Shown piece by piece: positions 35,658 to 44,583 of a DNA stretch of 64,000 nucleotides. The stretch covers positions 1 through 64,000 of the forward strand of contig NZ_LISW01000009.1 in NCBI RefSeq assembly GCF_001905735.1. The letters run 5' to 3'. Within the stretch, counting starts at the first letter, position 1, and the number at the start of each line of letters is the position of its first letter. The position numbers and the translations under genes are program-made. Under the pieces are notes generated by a model. That model saw only the letters and a program-made list of their open reading frames with translations. It was not told where the DNA came from and did not search any database. This stretch comes from Streptomyces sp. CB01249 (lineage in GTDB: Bacteria > Actinomycetota > Actinomycetes > Streptomycetales > Streptomycetaceae).

Positions 35658-36875
35658 TTGAACGGGAACGGGCGAAGGATCCTGGGGACACTGCTGGCCG
35701 GCGGTACCGAGAGTGTTCTCCGGGGCACCTGCAACAGATCACGAAGCGCACAGGAGGGGGCCATCCTCGTCGCGTCTTCCCTGGAGGCGGGGCTCTACGA
35801 CGCCATTGTGGCCTCGCGGGCCGTGGTGTGCGGCTCCGGCGGACTCACCGGTCACATGCAGTCCCTGTGTCGCGGCAGGGGAATTCCCGTCCTCCGTGTG
35901 GACGAGGCCGACCTCGCCGACCTGATCGGCGAGGTGACGCTCTACCTGGAGAGCGCGTCGATCGTCGTCGCACCGCGGACGGCTCCGCTGCCCGAAACCG
36001 ACAACTCCCGCCTGGACGCCATCGGTTCGGCGTGTGCCGTCATCGCGGACCTGCAGGACATCACGGCCATCAACTCCTGCGGCCCCCGTGCCGCACGGGT
36101 GGAGTCCTTCTTCATCCGGGAGGAGTTCCTCTGCCTTGCACTGGGGCTGCGCCCGCTGGACGCCATGGCCGGCGACGCCGCGGCCATCACCGCGTACGGG
36201 CAGGCCATCGGCGAACGCCTCTGCGACTGCGTCACCGCGCTTCTGCCCGGTCAGCGACTCGTCCTGCGGATGCTCGACCTGCGTTCCGACCACGCGGCCG
36301 ACGTCACCGAGACCGCCCCCGTCGCCGTCGAGCCCAACCCGGAGATGGGTCTGCACGGTGCGCGTTGGTTACGCGGCTCCACCGGCTACCGTGACGCGCT
36401 CCACACGGTGCTGGCGACCCTGCGCAAACGCCTTGGTGACGAGGCGGAACGCGTGGGGCTGTCGGTGCCGTTCGTCAGCGACGAGACGGAGTTCGCGCAG
36501 CTCAGAGAGCATCTTGCGCTGCCCGATGGCACGCCCTTGTCCGCGTTCGTCGAGACGCCCTCCGCTGTCCACGCCACATCCGCGATGTGTGCCGCCGGCG
36601 CCAGTGAGCTGTTCGTGGGACTCAAGGACCTGGTGCAGTTCTACCTCGCCGCCGACCGGGGCAACCATCTGGTCGCCGACTCCTACCGAACCCGCCACCC
36701 CGCGGTCCTGGACGGTGTACGCAGTGTCGTGGAGTCCGCCCGCGCCGTGGGCACCCCGGTGCGGGTCTTCTCCCTGGCATCGGACCTCGACCACTACCTC
36801 GAACATCTGCCGGCGCCTGACGGCTACATGATGTGTACAGCGGAACTCCGGCAGTTGCTTCTCTCCTCCACCTGA
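35658..36875 (+). CDS. Stand-alone PEP-utilising protein resembling PTS Enzyme I, lacking the catalytic Cys
   Basis: A 405-residue protein starting at TTG 35658, directly after the preceding stop, with a GGAGG ribosome site inside the end of that gene. Residues 33-81 are a PEP-utiliser swivelling domain with His66 in GGLTGHMQSLC. The rest is the TIM-barrel PEP domain: FIREEFLCL with Arg154, LRMLDLRSD with Arg204, EPNPEMGLHGAR at 225-236, FVETPSAV with Glu299, and LFVGLKDLVQFYLAADRGN with Asp324. These match Enzyme I, where GTNDL is usual; here it is GLKDL. The catalytic-Cys loop (CGELAGD in Enzyme I) reads VFSLASDL, so Cys and Glu are gone. The HPr-binding domain is absent. It may phosphorylate another acceptor, or may only bind PEP. 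Confidence 0.8.
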   Translation: MNGNGRRILGTLLAGGTESVLRGTCNRSRSAQEGAILVASSLEAGLYDAIVASRAVVCGSGGLTGHMQSLCRGRGIPVLRVDEADLADLIGEVTLYLESASIVVAPRTAPLPETDNSRLDAIGSACAVIADLQDITAINSCGPRAARVESFFIREEFLCLALGLRPLDAMAGDAAAITAYGQAIGERLCDCVTALLPGQRLVLRMLDLRSDHAADVTETAPVAVEPNPEMGLHGARWLRGSTGYRDALHTVLATLRKRLGDEAERVGLSVPFVSDETEFAQLREHLALPDGTPLSAFVETPSAVHATSAMCAAGASELFVGLKDLVQFYLAADRGNHLVADSYRTRHPAVLDGVRSVVESARAVGTPVRVFSLASDLDHYLEHLPAPDGYMMCTAELRQLLLSST

Positions 36876-36961
36876 TGCCGGGCGCCGGCGCTCCGGTTTC
36901 ACGGGCCCAGGCGCCCTTCGCCCCTCCCCTGCACACCGACCTCGCCGCGAAAGGACTTCCC

Positions 36962-37513
36962 TTGACGCACATCGCGCTCGACAACGACCTCCCCGGCATC
37001 ACCGGCCTGATGGCCAACCGGCCCGACACCGCCGCACCGCTGAACCACCTCGCCGAAACCCTGCTGCGGGCGCCCGCCTCGCTCCCCCAGGGCGAGCGGG
37101 AGCTGATCGCCGCGTACGTCTCCCACCTCAACCGGACCCCGTTCTGCGCCGGTTCGCACTCCGCCTTCGCCGCCGCGCAGCTGGTGGAGGGCCAAGCGCT
37201 GGTCGACGCGGTTCTCGCCGACCCGGCGACCGCCCCCATCGGCGCCAAGCTGCGCGCGCTGCTCGCCGTGGCGGCCGAGGTGCAGGCGGCGGCCCGGGCC
37301 GTCTCCGACGAGGCGGTGGCGGAAGCCCGGCGGGCGGGCGCGAGCGACGCGGACCTGCACGACACCGTGCTGATCGCGGCATCCTTCTGCATGTTCAACC
37401 GGTACGTCAGCTGCCTGGACACCGCGCTGCCGGAGTCCGACGACTACTACCTCAAGTCCGCGCACCGGATCACGACCGTGGGCTACGGCCGGGCCGTGAG
37501 CGTCTCGGGCTGA
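36962..37513 (+). CDS. Carboxymuconolactone decarboxylase/AhpD-like protein
   Basis: 183 residues from TTG 36962, chosen because AAGGA lies six bases upstream and the protein then begins THIALDNDLPGITGLM as in its relatives; an ATG at 36875 overlapping the previous stop is an alternative. The all-helical core carries the AhpD motif LNRTPFCAGSHSAFA (CxxxH form), used for peroxide or thiol chemistry in peroxidase-related CMD proteins. It follows the PEP/FAD pair at 86 bp on the same strand and is probably co-transcribed. Confidence 0.85.
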   Translation: MTHIALDNDLPGITGLMANRPDTAAPLNHLAETLLRAPASLPQGERELIAAYVSHLNRTPFCAGSHSAFAAAQLVEGQALVDAVLADPATAPIGAKLRALLAVAAEVQAAARAVSDEAVAEARRAGASDADLHDTVLIAASFCMFNRYVSCLDTALPESDDYYLKSAHRITTVGYGRAVSVSG

Positions 37514-37599
37514 GCCGTACGGGACACATGCGCGGCGGCAGCCCCGGTGCACCGGCGACCATCGCCAGGGCCGGGGCTGCTCGGCGAGGCGGAGGCCGC

Positions 37600-38175
37600 C
37601 TACTGGCGGGGCGCTTCCGTGGTGTCGCGGTGGCCGCGGCGGGCGTCGCGGTCGAAGATGCCCATGATCTCGCACGGGCCGCCCTCGGCTCCGATCGCGT
37701 GCGGCATCATCGTGGGGAATTCGGCGGCCTGATTGGTCTCGATGCGGAAGCGGCGGTGGCCGAGCATCAGGATGGCGGTGCCGGAGAGTACGACGAGGAA
37801 CTCGCGGCCCGGGTGGGCGCGCATCCGGGCGGGGTTGTCCGGCGGCGGCTCGGTCATCCGTTGCCGCATGACGCTCATGCCGGGGTCACCCTTGATCGGC
37901 CAGCGCATCAGGCCGTGGGCGCCATCGATCATCGGACTGACGACGACATCGTCGGCGGCGTTCTCCACGAGCTGGTCGAGCGTGGTGTCCAGGGCGCGGG
38001 CGAGGGTGACGAGCTGATCCAGGGCGAGACGGCGTTGGCCGTTCTCGATCCGGCTCAGCGAGGACTGACTCAGCTTGGCCCGGGTGGCCAGGTCCTCCAG
38101 CGACCAGCCCTGCGCGACACGCAGGGCGCGGATGCGTTTGCGTACGAGGCCGTCCAGCGCATCTTCTTGCGTCAT
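37600..38175 (-). CDS. XRE family regulator with cupin sensor domain
   Basis: 191 residues from ATG 38175, excluding nine upstream codons with no ribosome site. The HTH covers residues 8-70 (RIRALRVAQGWSLEDLATRA, QSSLSRIENGQRRLALDQL). The cupin covers about 95-180, with GREFLVVLSGTAILMLGHRR. It is divergent from the thioredoxin-reductase-like gene with 86 bp between, and is likely to control that gene and the MFS gene behind it. Confidence 0.92.
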   Translation of the reverse strand: MTQEDALDGLVRKRIRALRVAQGWSLEDLATRAKLSQSSLSRIENGQRRLALDQLVTLARALDTTLDQLVENAADDVVVSPMIDGAHGLMRWPIKGDPGMSVMRQRMTEPPPDNPARMRAHPGREFLVVLSGTAILMLGHRRFRIETNQAAEFPTMMPHAIGAEGGPCEIMGIFDRDARRGHRDTTEAPRQ

Positions 38176-38261
38176 AGGCAACAGTGTATGCCTTGGCCGC
38201 AAATCGCGCCTAGTGTCGGAGCCGGATGGAGAACCGGGGGCCTGAACGAAAGGGGCGCGAC

Positions 38262-39269
38262 ATGCCTGCGCAGACCTCGTACTACAGCAGCGATTCCTGG
38301 CCCGGTGGCACGGTGGACGTCGTGGTGATCGGCGGTGGTGCGTCCGGTCTGAACGGTGCGCTCATGCTCGCGCGCTCCCGGCGTTCCGTTCTCGTCGTCG
38401 ACAGCGGTACGCCGCGCAACGCCCCGGCCGAGGCCATGCACGGGTTCATCGTCCTGGACGGCACCGCGCCGTCGGAGATTCTCGCGCGCGGCCGGGAGCA
38501 GGTCCGCCACTACGGCGGGCGGATCGTCTTCGGAGAGGTCGCCTCCGTCGAGCCCGCAGAACCGGTCGCCGATGATCTGCGGTTCACCCTCGCGCTCGCC
38601 GACGGCCGCAGCGTGAGCGCGCGCCGGGTGCTGGTGGCGACCGGGCTGCGGGACGTCCTGCCGGACGTGCCCGGCCTTGCCGGACACTGGGGGCGCGGCG
38701 TCGTGCACTGCCCCTACTGCCACGGCTGGGAGGTGCGCGACGAGCCGATCGGGGTCCTCGCGACCGGCCCCGCCTCCCTCCACCACGCACTGCTGTTCCG
38801 CCAGCTCACCGACGACCTCGTCTACTTCACCAACGGCACGCAGGTGGACCGGGACACCCGCGCCCGCTTCGCCGCCCGCAACATCCGCGTCATCGACGCC
38901 GAGGTGACCGGGATCGTCGACGAGGACGGCGCGCTGTCCGGGGTGCGGCTCGCCGACGGAACGGTTGTCGCCCGGCGGGTGATCGCCGTCGCCACGCGGA
39001 TGCAAGCCCGCACCGAGGGCCTCGACGGGCTGAAGCTGCCGATGGAGGACCTGCCCGACGCCATGGGGCGCCGGTTCTCCTCCTCCATGGCGGGGACCAC
39101 CGACGTCCCCGGGGTCTGGGTGGCCGGCAACGCCACCGATCCGACCGCCCAGGTCGGCGCCGCCGCTGCGGCCGGCGCCCTCGCCGGTGCCCACATCAAC
39201 GCCGTCCTCGCCACCGCCGACACCGAAGCGGCCCTCACCTCCGCCTCGGCCGGGACCGCCGCCTCCTGA
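38262..39269 (+). CDS. Thioredoxin reductase-like NAD(P)/FAD oxidoreductase
   Basis: 335 residues from ATG 38262, with GAAAGGGG upstream. The FAD motif is VVVIGGGASGLNGALMLARS. The redox motif CPYC, in VVHCPYCHGWEVRD, sits at about 150-153, where thioredoxin reductase has CATC. GVWVAGNATDPTAQVGAAAAAG is the C-terminal FAD-binding end. Homologues of this type with CPYC include dithiol oxidases of natural-product pathways (GliT/HlmI group) as well as general reductases. The divergent XRE-cupin regulator and the downstream exporter suggest a detoxification unit. Confidence 0.9.
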   Translation: MPAQTSYYSSDSWPGGTVDVVVIGGGASGLNGALMLARSRRSVLVVDSGTPRNAPAEAMHGFIVLDGTAPSEILARGREQVRHYGGRIVFGEVASVEPAEPVADDLRFTLALADGRSVSARRVLVATGLRDVLPDVPGLAGHWGRGVVHCPYCHGWEVRDEPIGVLATGPASLHHALLFRQLTDDLVYFTNGTQVDRDTRARFAARNIRVIDAEVTGIVDEDGALSGVRLADGTVVARRVIAVATRMQARTEGLDGLKLPMEDLPDAMGRRFSSSMAGTTDVPGVWVAGNATDPTAQVGAAAAAGALAGAHINAVLATADTEAALTSASAGTAAS

Positions 39270-39400
39270 CACCTGCCGCACCCTCGCCGCGGCAGCACTC
39301 TTCGTGGTGGTCGCGGCCGGTGCCCCGCTCCATCTCTCCCCCCCTTCGCGACCGGACCTGTTCCGGCGCCGAGCCCGTATGCCCTTTTCGGAAGGAAGAC

Positions 39401-41002
39401 ATGAGCATCAACCAGCCACCTCAGCAGACGAGCGACGGGGACGCGCCGGACTCGCGGCAGCTCCGCGCGATCCTGGTCACCGTCTCGATCGCGCTGATGG
39501 CCGTCATCGCCTCGGTGTCGGGGCTGAACGTCGCCCAGACCCATATGGCCGTCGAGTGGGGCGCCTCCCAGACCACCGTCCTGTGGATCATCAACATCTA
39601 CACCCTGGCCCTGGCCGCCCTGCTCCTGCCGCTCGGCGCGATCGGCGACCGGCTGGGCCGTAAACCCATGCTGATCACGGGCCTTGTCGTCTTCGGCGCG
39701 TCCGGCGTCGTTTCCGGACTCGCCCCCTCGGCCGCGGTGATGATCGGTGCCCGTGTGGCCGCCGGCGTCAGCGCCGCGATGATCATGCCGATCACGCTGT
39801 CCGTCATCACCTCGACCTTCCCCGAGGAGGAGCGTGGCAAGGCCATCGGCGTGTGGACCGGCGTCGCCGGTGGTGGCGGCATCCTGGGCATGTTCCTCTC
39901 CGCCCTGCTGGTGGACGTCGCCGACTGGCGGTGGTTGTTCGTGCTGCCTGTCGTCCTGGGCGCCGTCGCCCTGGTGATGACGTTCAAGTCGGTGCCCGAC
40001 TCCCGCGAGGACACCACGCACCCCTTCGATTCCGTCGGCGCGCTGCTCTCCGTCGTCGCCGTCGTCGGGCTGATCTCCGTACTGCAGGAGGGCCCCGAGC
40101 GCGGCTGGACCGACCCGGTCACCCTGACCGGCCTCGCCGTCGGCGTGATCGCCTCAGCGGTGTTCGTCGTATGGGAACTGCGCCGGCGCGATGCCTCGCT
40201 CCTGGACGTACGCCTCTTCCGCGAGCGCGGCCTGGCCGGAGGCTCCGTCACCCTGCTCGTCGTCTTCGGCGTCCAGGCCGGCATCGCCGTCGTCCTCTTC
40301 CCCTTCTTCCAGGCCGTCCTCGGTTGGTCGGGGCTGCTGTCCACCGTGGCGATGATGCCGATGGCCGTCATGATGATGATCACCTCCGGGCTGGCCCCCA
40401 AGATGGCTGCCAAGACCGGTGCCCGCTCCACCATGAGCGTCGGCATCGCCCTGTCCGCCCTCGGCCTCGCTCTGATGGCGCTGTTCGTCTCCGTCGACGG
40501 CGGATACCTCTCCATCCTGCCCGGCATGCTCGCCATGGGCATCGGCATGGGCCTGGCGATGACCCCGTCCACCGAGGCGATCACCAGCTCCCTGCCCCGC
40601 GCCAAGCAGGGCGTGGCCTCCGCCCTGAACGACGTCACCCGCGAACTCGGCACCGCTCTGGGCGTCGCCCTGCTCGGCGCCCTCCTGGCCGGCGGCTACC
40701 GCGGCGCCATCGACGGCAAACTCGCCGGCATCCCCCGAGGAGCCGCCGACACCGCACGCGAAGGCATCGCCAACGCGGTTGAGATCGCACCCGGTACCGG
40801 CAGCCACGCCCAGGATCTGGTCGAGGCCGCTCAGCAGTCCTTCGTCGACGGCTGGCAGCAGGCGATGTGGGCAGGCGTCGCCGTCATGGCCGCCCTGCTC
40901 GTCTACGTCGCCCTGCGCGGCCCAAAGAACTCTGCGCCTCTGGACACCGGCGACAAGTCAGTCCCCGCAGCGGCAGCCACCGAAGACGTCACCGCCCGCT
41001 GA
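39401..41002 (+). CDS. MFS transporter, DHA2 (EmrB/QacA) family, 14 TM
   Basis: 533 residues from ATG 39401 with GGAAGGA upstream. About 14 hydrophobic segments can be counted. Motif A is seen in GAIGDRLGRKPMLITG, and the DHA2-type motif C in MIMPITLSVITSTFPEEERG. The C-terminal loop between TM13 and TM14 is long. DHA2 proteins are proton-coupled drug exporters. It lies 131 bp behind the thioredoxin-reductase-like gene on the same strand and converges with a TetR gene after 38 bp. Confidence 0.93.
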   Translation: MSINQPPQQTSDGDAPDSRQLRAILVTVSIALMAVIASVSGLNVAQTHMAVEWGASQTTVLWIINIYTLALAALLLPLGAIGDRLGRKPMLITGLVVFGASGVVSGLAPSAAVMIGARVAAGVSAAMIMPITLSVITSTFPEEERGKAIGVWTGVAGGGGILGMFLSALLVDVADWRWLFVLPVVLGAVALVMTFKSVPDSREDTTHPFDSVGALLSVVAVVGLISVLQEGPERGWTDPVTLTGLAVGVIASAVFVVWELRRRDASLLDVRLFRERGLAGGSVTLLVVFGVQAGIAVVLFPFFQAVLGWSGLLSTVAMMPMAVMMMITSGLAPKMAAKTGARSTMSVGIALSALGLALMALFVSVDGGYLSILPGMLAMGIGMGLAMTPSTEAITSSLPRAKQGVASALNDVTRELGTALGVALLGALLAGGYRGAIDGKLAGIPRGAADTAREGIANAVEIAPGTGSHAQDLVEAAQQSFVDGWQQAMWAGVAVMAALLVYVALRGPKNSAPLDTGDKSVPAAAATEDVTAR

Positions 41003-41040
41003 CCTTCGCGCGGAGCCCGTACGACGAGCGGTCGTCGGCG

Positions 41041-41712
41041 TCAGGGGGTGGCGGCGATCCCCGTGAGGAGCAGGTCGATTCCGGCGAGGAACTGGGCCCG
41101 GTCGTCGTGTTCGGGCATCCGGTCCGCCATGCGCCGTACGAACGGGTACTCCTCGGGCGCCAGCCGCGACCACCGGCCGGCGAACGTCGAGAGGAGCGCC
41201 TTCCGGTCCGAACCGGGCGGCAGCAGGCGTGCGGCCGCCGCGTACTGTCCGGCGAGGCCGAGTACGTGGCCGAGGAGTGCGGTCGCGGCGTCGAACTGGG
41301 CGTGTTCGGGGACGCCGAGCGCGTCCAGCGGCCCGCCGAAGCCTTCCAGGATGCGCAGTGCCGCGTCCTGCCAGGGTTCGCGGGAGAGTTGGGTGCCCAC
41401 CCAGGGGCGGGCGTCGATGATGTCGAACACTCCGAGGGCGACCGCCCGTACGGCTTCCCGGGGGTCGCCGTCGCCCGGCGTTCCGGTCGTGACCCGGGTG
41501 ATGACCTCGTCGACCGCGGCTTTGAGCAGGGCGTCCTTGTCGGCGACGTGGTGGTAGATCGCCCCGCTCCCGGTGGCCAGGCGCGTCGCCAGCGCCCGGA
41601 AGGTCAGCGCCTTCTCCCCGCCCTCGTCGAGGATGTCGATCGCCGCCGTGACGATGCGCTGCTTCGAAAGCGCCTCGGTGCGCCGGTCGGCTCGCTGGGT
41701 CCTGGTGGTCAT
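41041..41712 (-). CDS. TetR/AcrR family regulator
   Basis: 223 residues. The N-terminal TetR HTH is in FRALATRLATGSGAIYHHVA, near residues 37-56, followed by a helical ligand domain with VGTQLSREPWQDAALRILEG. It is divergent from the FAD monooxygenase at 41822 and separated from it by a 45-bp inverted repeat with a TTGACA box. By position it represses itself and the monooxygenase. Confidence 0.92.
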   Translation of the reverse strand: MTTRTQRADRRTEALSKQRIVTAAIDILDEGGEKALTFRALATRLATGSGAIYHHVADKDALLKAAVDEVITRVTTGTPGDGDPREAVRAVALGVFDIIDARPWVGTQLSREPWQDAALRILEGFGGPLDALGVPEHAQFDAATALLGHVLGLAGQYAAAARLLPPGSDRKALLSTFAGRWSRLAPEEYPFVRRMADRMPEHDDRAQFLAGIDLLLTGIAATP

Positions 41713-41721
41713 GGGAACAGT

Positions 41722-41774
41722 TTGACATGAATGGAACGGCGTTCCACCCTAGAGGGATGGAACGCCGTTCCATT
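41722..41774 (+). promoter_or_regulatory. TTGACA promoter element with large inverted-repeat operator
   Basis: TTGACA lies at 41722-41727. The arm AATGGAACGGCGTTCCA at 41730-41746 is repeated exactly inverted at 41758-41774, with an 11-base spacer. Each arm is itself a near palindrome, giving two TetR dimer sites. The site overlaps the promoter reading toward the FAD monooxygenase and lies 18 bp from the TetR start. Confidence 0.8.
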
Positions 41775-41821
41775 CGGGTGCTTCGCGCGCCCCCGCAGCC
41801 TGAACCCCGAAAGGCAGAGCC

Positions 41822-42985
41822 ATGAACACCACACCCGTCACGATCGTCGGTGCCGGACTCGGCGGTCTCACCCTGGCCCGCGTCCTGCACGTCCACGGCA
41901 TCCCCGCGACGGTCTACGAAGCCGACGCCTCCCCGGCCGCCCGGACCCAGGGCGGCCAGCTCGACATCCACCCCGGAAGCGGACAGCTCGCGCTCGCCGC
42001 CGCCGGACTCACCGAGGCGTTCCGCTCGATCATCCACGAGGGCGCCGACGCGGCCCGCATCCTCGACCAGGACGGTGAGCTGCTGCTCAACATCCCCGGG
42101 GACGACGGGGAGACCCGCCCGGAGGTGCTCCGCGGCGACCTGCGCGGCATCCTGCTCGACTCCCTGCCCGAGGACACCGTCCGCTGGGGTGCCAAGGTCG
42201 CCGGAGTCCGGTCCCTCGGTGACGGGCGGCACGAGGTGTCCTTCGCCGACGGCTCGACCGTCGTCAGCGCCCTCCTCGTCGGCGCCGACGGCGCGTGGTC
42301 CCGGGTGCGGCCCCTGCTCTCCGACGCGCGACCCGCGTACACGGGCAAGACGTTCATCGAGACCTACCTCCACGACGTGGACGAGCGGCACCCTGCGACG
42401 GCCCGCCTGGTCGGCCCCGGCGCGATGTACGCGCTGACCCCTGGCAAGGGGATCACCGCCCACCGCGAGGCGGGCGGTGTCCTGCACACGTACGTGCAGT
42501 TGGCGCGCTCCGCCGAGTGGGTCGCGGAGCTCGGCCTTCCGGGCGCCGGAAAGGGGAGCGGTGCCGATGGAGACGGTGCCATCGGTACGGCGCGGATCGC
42601 GGCCGAATTCGAGGGGTGGGCGCCCGAGCTGCTGGCGCTGATCACCGGTACGGAGACCGCCCCGGTCGCGCGCATGATCCACACTCTGCCCGACGGGCAC
42701 CGCTGGGACCGCGTGCCCGGAGTGACCCTCATCGGTGACGCCGCGCATCTGATGCCGCCGTCCGGCGACGGGGCCAACCTCGCCATGCTCGACGGCGCGG
42801 AACTCGCCGGGGCGATCGCCGCCCACCCTGACGACATCGAGAAGGCCCTCGCCGTCTACGAGGAGGCCATGTTCCCGCGCTCCGCCTCCTTCTTCGCCGA
42901 CGCCCACGAGATCATGGACCTGGTCATCGGTGAGAGCGCGCCCCACGGGCTCATCGACTTCTTCGGATCAGCCGCCCAGGGGTGA
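41822..42985 (+). CDS. FAD-dependent monooxygenase, TetX-like
   Basis: 387 residues. It shows the N-terminal FAD motif VGAGLGGLTLARVLHVHG, ARTQGGQLDIHPGSGQLALA, the DG motif VGADGAWSRVRP and GDAAHLMPPSGDGANLAM. It is clearly paralogous to the enzyme at 23238-24395, with the same order and spacing of motifs. It is controlled by the divergent TetR through the operator at 41730-41774. The substrate is unknown; an aromatic or polyketide compound is plausible. Confidence 0.92.
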   Translation: MNTTPVTIVGAGLGGLTLARVLHVHGIPATVYEADASPAARTQGGQLDIHPGSGQLALAAAGLTEAFRSIIHEGADAARILDQDGELLLNIPGDDGETRPEVLRGDLRGILLDSLPEDTVRWGAKVAGVRSLGDGRHEVSFADGSTVVSALLVGADGAWSRVRPLLSDARPAYTGKTFIETYLHDVDERHPATARLVGPGAMYALTPGKGITAHREAGGVLHTYVQLARSAEWVAELGLPGAGKGSGADGDGAIGTARIAAEFEGWAPELLALITGTETAPVARMIHTLPDGHRWDRVPGVTLIGDAAHLMPPSGDGANLAMLDGAELAGAIAAHPDDIEKALAVYEEAMFPRSASFFADAHEIMDLVIGESAPHGLIDFFGSAAQG

Positions 42986-43018
42986 TGAGCTGTGCGGGAC
43001 CGCGGAGTTGATGGCTCG

Positions 43019-44530
43019 TCAGCTCTGCGTGGTGAACCATCGGGCCGCCTCCTGTTCGAAGGCCTGGGGGTCGGCCCCCGTCCAGGCGACGACCCCGTCG
43101 GGCCGGACGAGTACGGCCGCCAGCCCGAGGCTGTCCCGCACGGGGCCGGCTGCGTACCGGATACGGCCCTGCCACGCCTGGGCCGCCTTGCCGAGCGCCT
43201 GGTCGGCGGTGAAGTCGAGCAGGACGCCGTGTCCGTGGTGCAGAAGGTGGCCGAGGCGGGTGCCGTCCTCGAAGCGGAAGTCCGGGGCGCTGCGACCCAC
43301 CAGCGGGTGCCCGCCGCCCAGGTCGTACTGGTGGAACAGGCCCGAGGTCCGGCGATAGACGTGGGTGGTGCCGTCGGGGGTGCGCATCAGCTCGTGGACC
43401 AGAGTGCGCAGGGCGGGCGCGTTGGGTCCCGGCTTCATGGTCGCGACCTGGGCGCGCGACCAGTCGAGTATTCCGGCGCCGATGGGGTGGCGTTCGCTGG
43501 TGTAGGTGTCGAGCAGGCCCTCGGGGGCGGTGCCGTGGACGGCGGCGGCCAGCTTCCAGCCGAGGTTCATCGCGTCGCCGATGCCCAGGTTCAGTCCTTG
43601 GCCGCCGAGCGGCGAATGGATGTGGGCGGCGTCGCCGGCGAGCAGGACGCGGCCGTTGCGGTAGGTCGTCGTCTGCATGGCGCGATCGGTGAAGCTGGAG
43701 GCCAGGTGAACCGCTTCCAGGGTCACGTCGGTGCCGGAGATACGGCGCAGGACGGACTGCAGGTGTTCGCGGGTCAGCGGCTTCGAGCGGTCGAAGGCGC
43801 CACCGTCGAAGTCCATCATGCCCAGGTGGCCTTCCAGGGGCGTGCGCAGGTACATGCCGTTGTCGGTGAGGTTGAACCCGAGGCGCAGCCGGTCGGGATC
43901 GGCGAAGGTGACCTGGGCGACGTAGCCGGTGAACAGGGGGTCGGTGCCCATGAAGTCGAAACCGGTCAGGCGGCGTACGGCGCTGCGGCCTCCGTCGCAC
44001 CCCACCAGGTAACGCCCCCGGTACTCCTGGCCGCCGGCGGTGACAAGGACGTGGTCGTCGTCCTGGGTGACGGCGGTGACGGGGACACCGCGCACGATCT
44101 CCACCCCGAGGTCGCGGGAGTGCGCGGCCAGGACCGTCGTGACGGCCTCCAGGCTCGTCATACAGCCCTCCATGGCCGGGCTGGGCAGCCGGAAGTCCAG
44201 GGCGGCGGTGTCGACATCGGCCGCGTCGAGGGTCATCCCGGCGAAGTGGCTCAGATCCCGGGGAGCAGGGGCCTCGGTGGCCCCGCGGTCGGCGCCGAGC
44301 CGTCGCGGGTCGACGCCGGAAGCGTTCGCCACGGCCTCCAGCAGACCTCGGCGGTAGAGCGTTTCGACGGATCCGGCGTTCAGGCCCCGCAGCCCGAGCG
44401 GGAGCGCCTTCAGCTGCGGAGTGGGGTCCGGGTCCTGCTCAAGGACCAGGACGGTGCACCCGGCCAGCGCCAGCTCGCCGGCCACGAACAGGCCGACCGG
44501 GCCCGCGCCCGCGATGATGACGTCATGCAT
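43019..44530 (-). CDS. FAD-dependent aromatic hydroxylase (PheA/TfdB, rifampicin-monooxygenase type)
   Basis: 503 residues from ATG 44530. The N-terminal FAD motif is VIIAGAGPVGLFVAGELALAG. LVGCDGGRSAVRR is the DG motif, and VLLAGDAAHIHSPLGGQGLN the GD motif. The C-terminal 120 residues (LVGRSAPDFRFEDGTRLGHL) form the thioredoxin-like domain of phenol-hydroxylase-type enzymes. It lies 53 bp downstream of the TetR gene on the same strand, in what is probably a two-gene autoregulated operon. Relatives hydroxylate polyketides, aromatics or rifamycins; the substrate here cannot be told. Confidence 0.92.
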   Translation of the reverse strand: MHDVIIAGAGPVGLFVAGELALAGCTVLVLEQDPDPTPQLKALPLGLRGLNAGSVETLYRRGLLEAVANASGVDPRRLGADRGATEAPAPRDLSHFAGMTLDAADVDTAALDFRLPSPAMEGCMTSLEAVTTVLAAHSRDLGVEIVRGVPVTAVTQDDDHVLVTAGGQEYRGRYLVGCDGGRSAVRRLTGFDFMGTDPLFTGYVAQVTFADPDRLRLGFNLTDNGMYLRTPLEGHLGMMDFDGGAFDRSKPLTREHLQSVLRRISGTDVTLEAVHLASSFTDRAMQTTTYRNGRVLLAGDAAHIHSPLGGQGLNLGIGDAMNLGWKLAAAVHGTAPEGLLDTYTSERHPIGAGILDWSRAQVATMKPGPNAPALRTLVHELMRTPDGTTHVYRRTSGLFHQYDLGGGHPLVGRSAPDFRFEDGTRLGHLLHHGHGVLLDFTADQALGKAAQAWQGRIRYAAGPVRDSLGLAAVLVRPDGVVAWTGADPQAFEQEAARWFTTQS

Positions 44531-44583
44531 GGGGGTACTTCCTTGCCGTGAAGGGGTGAGGGGGAGGGCGGCGCGGCGACCGG

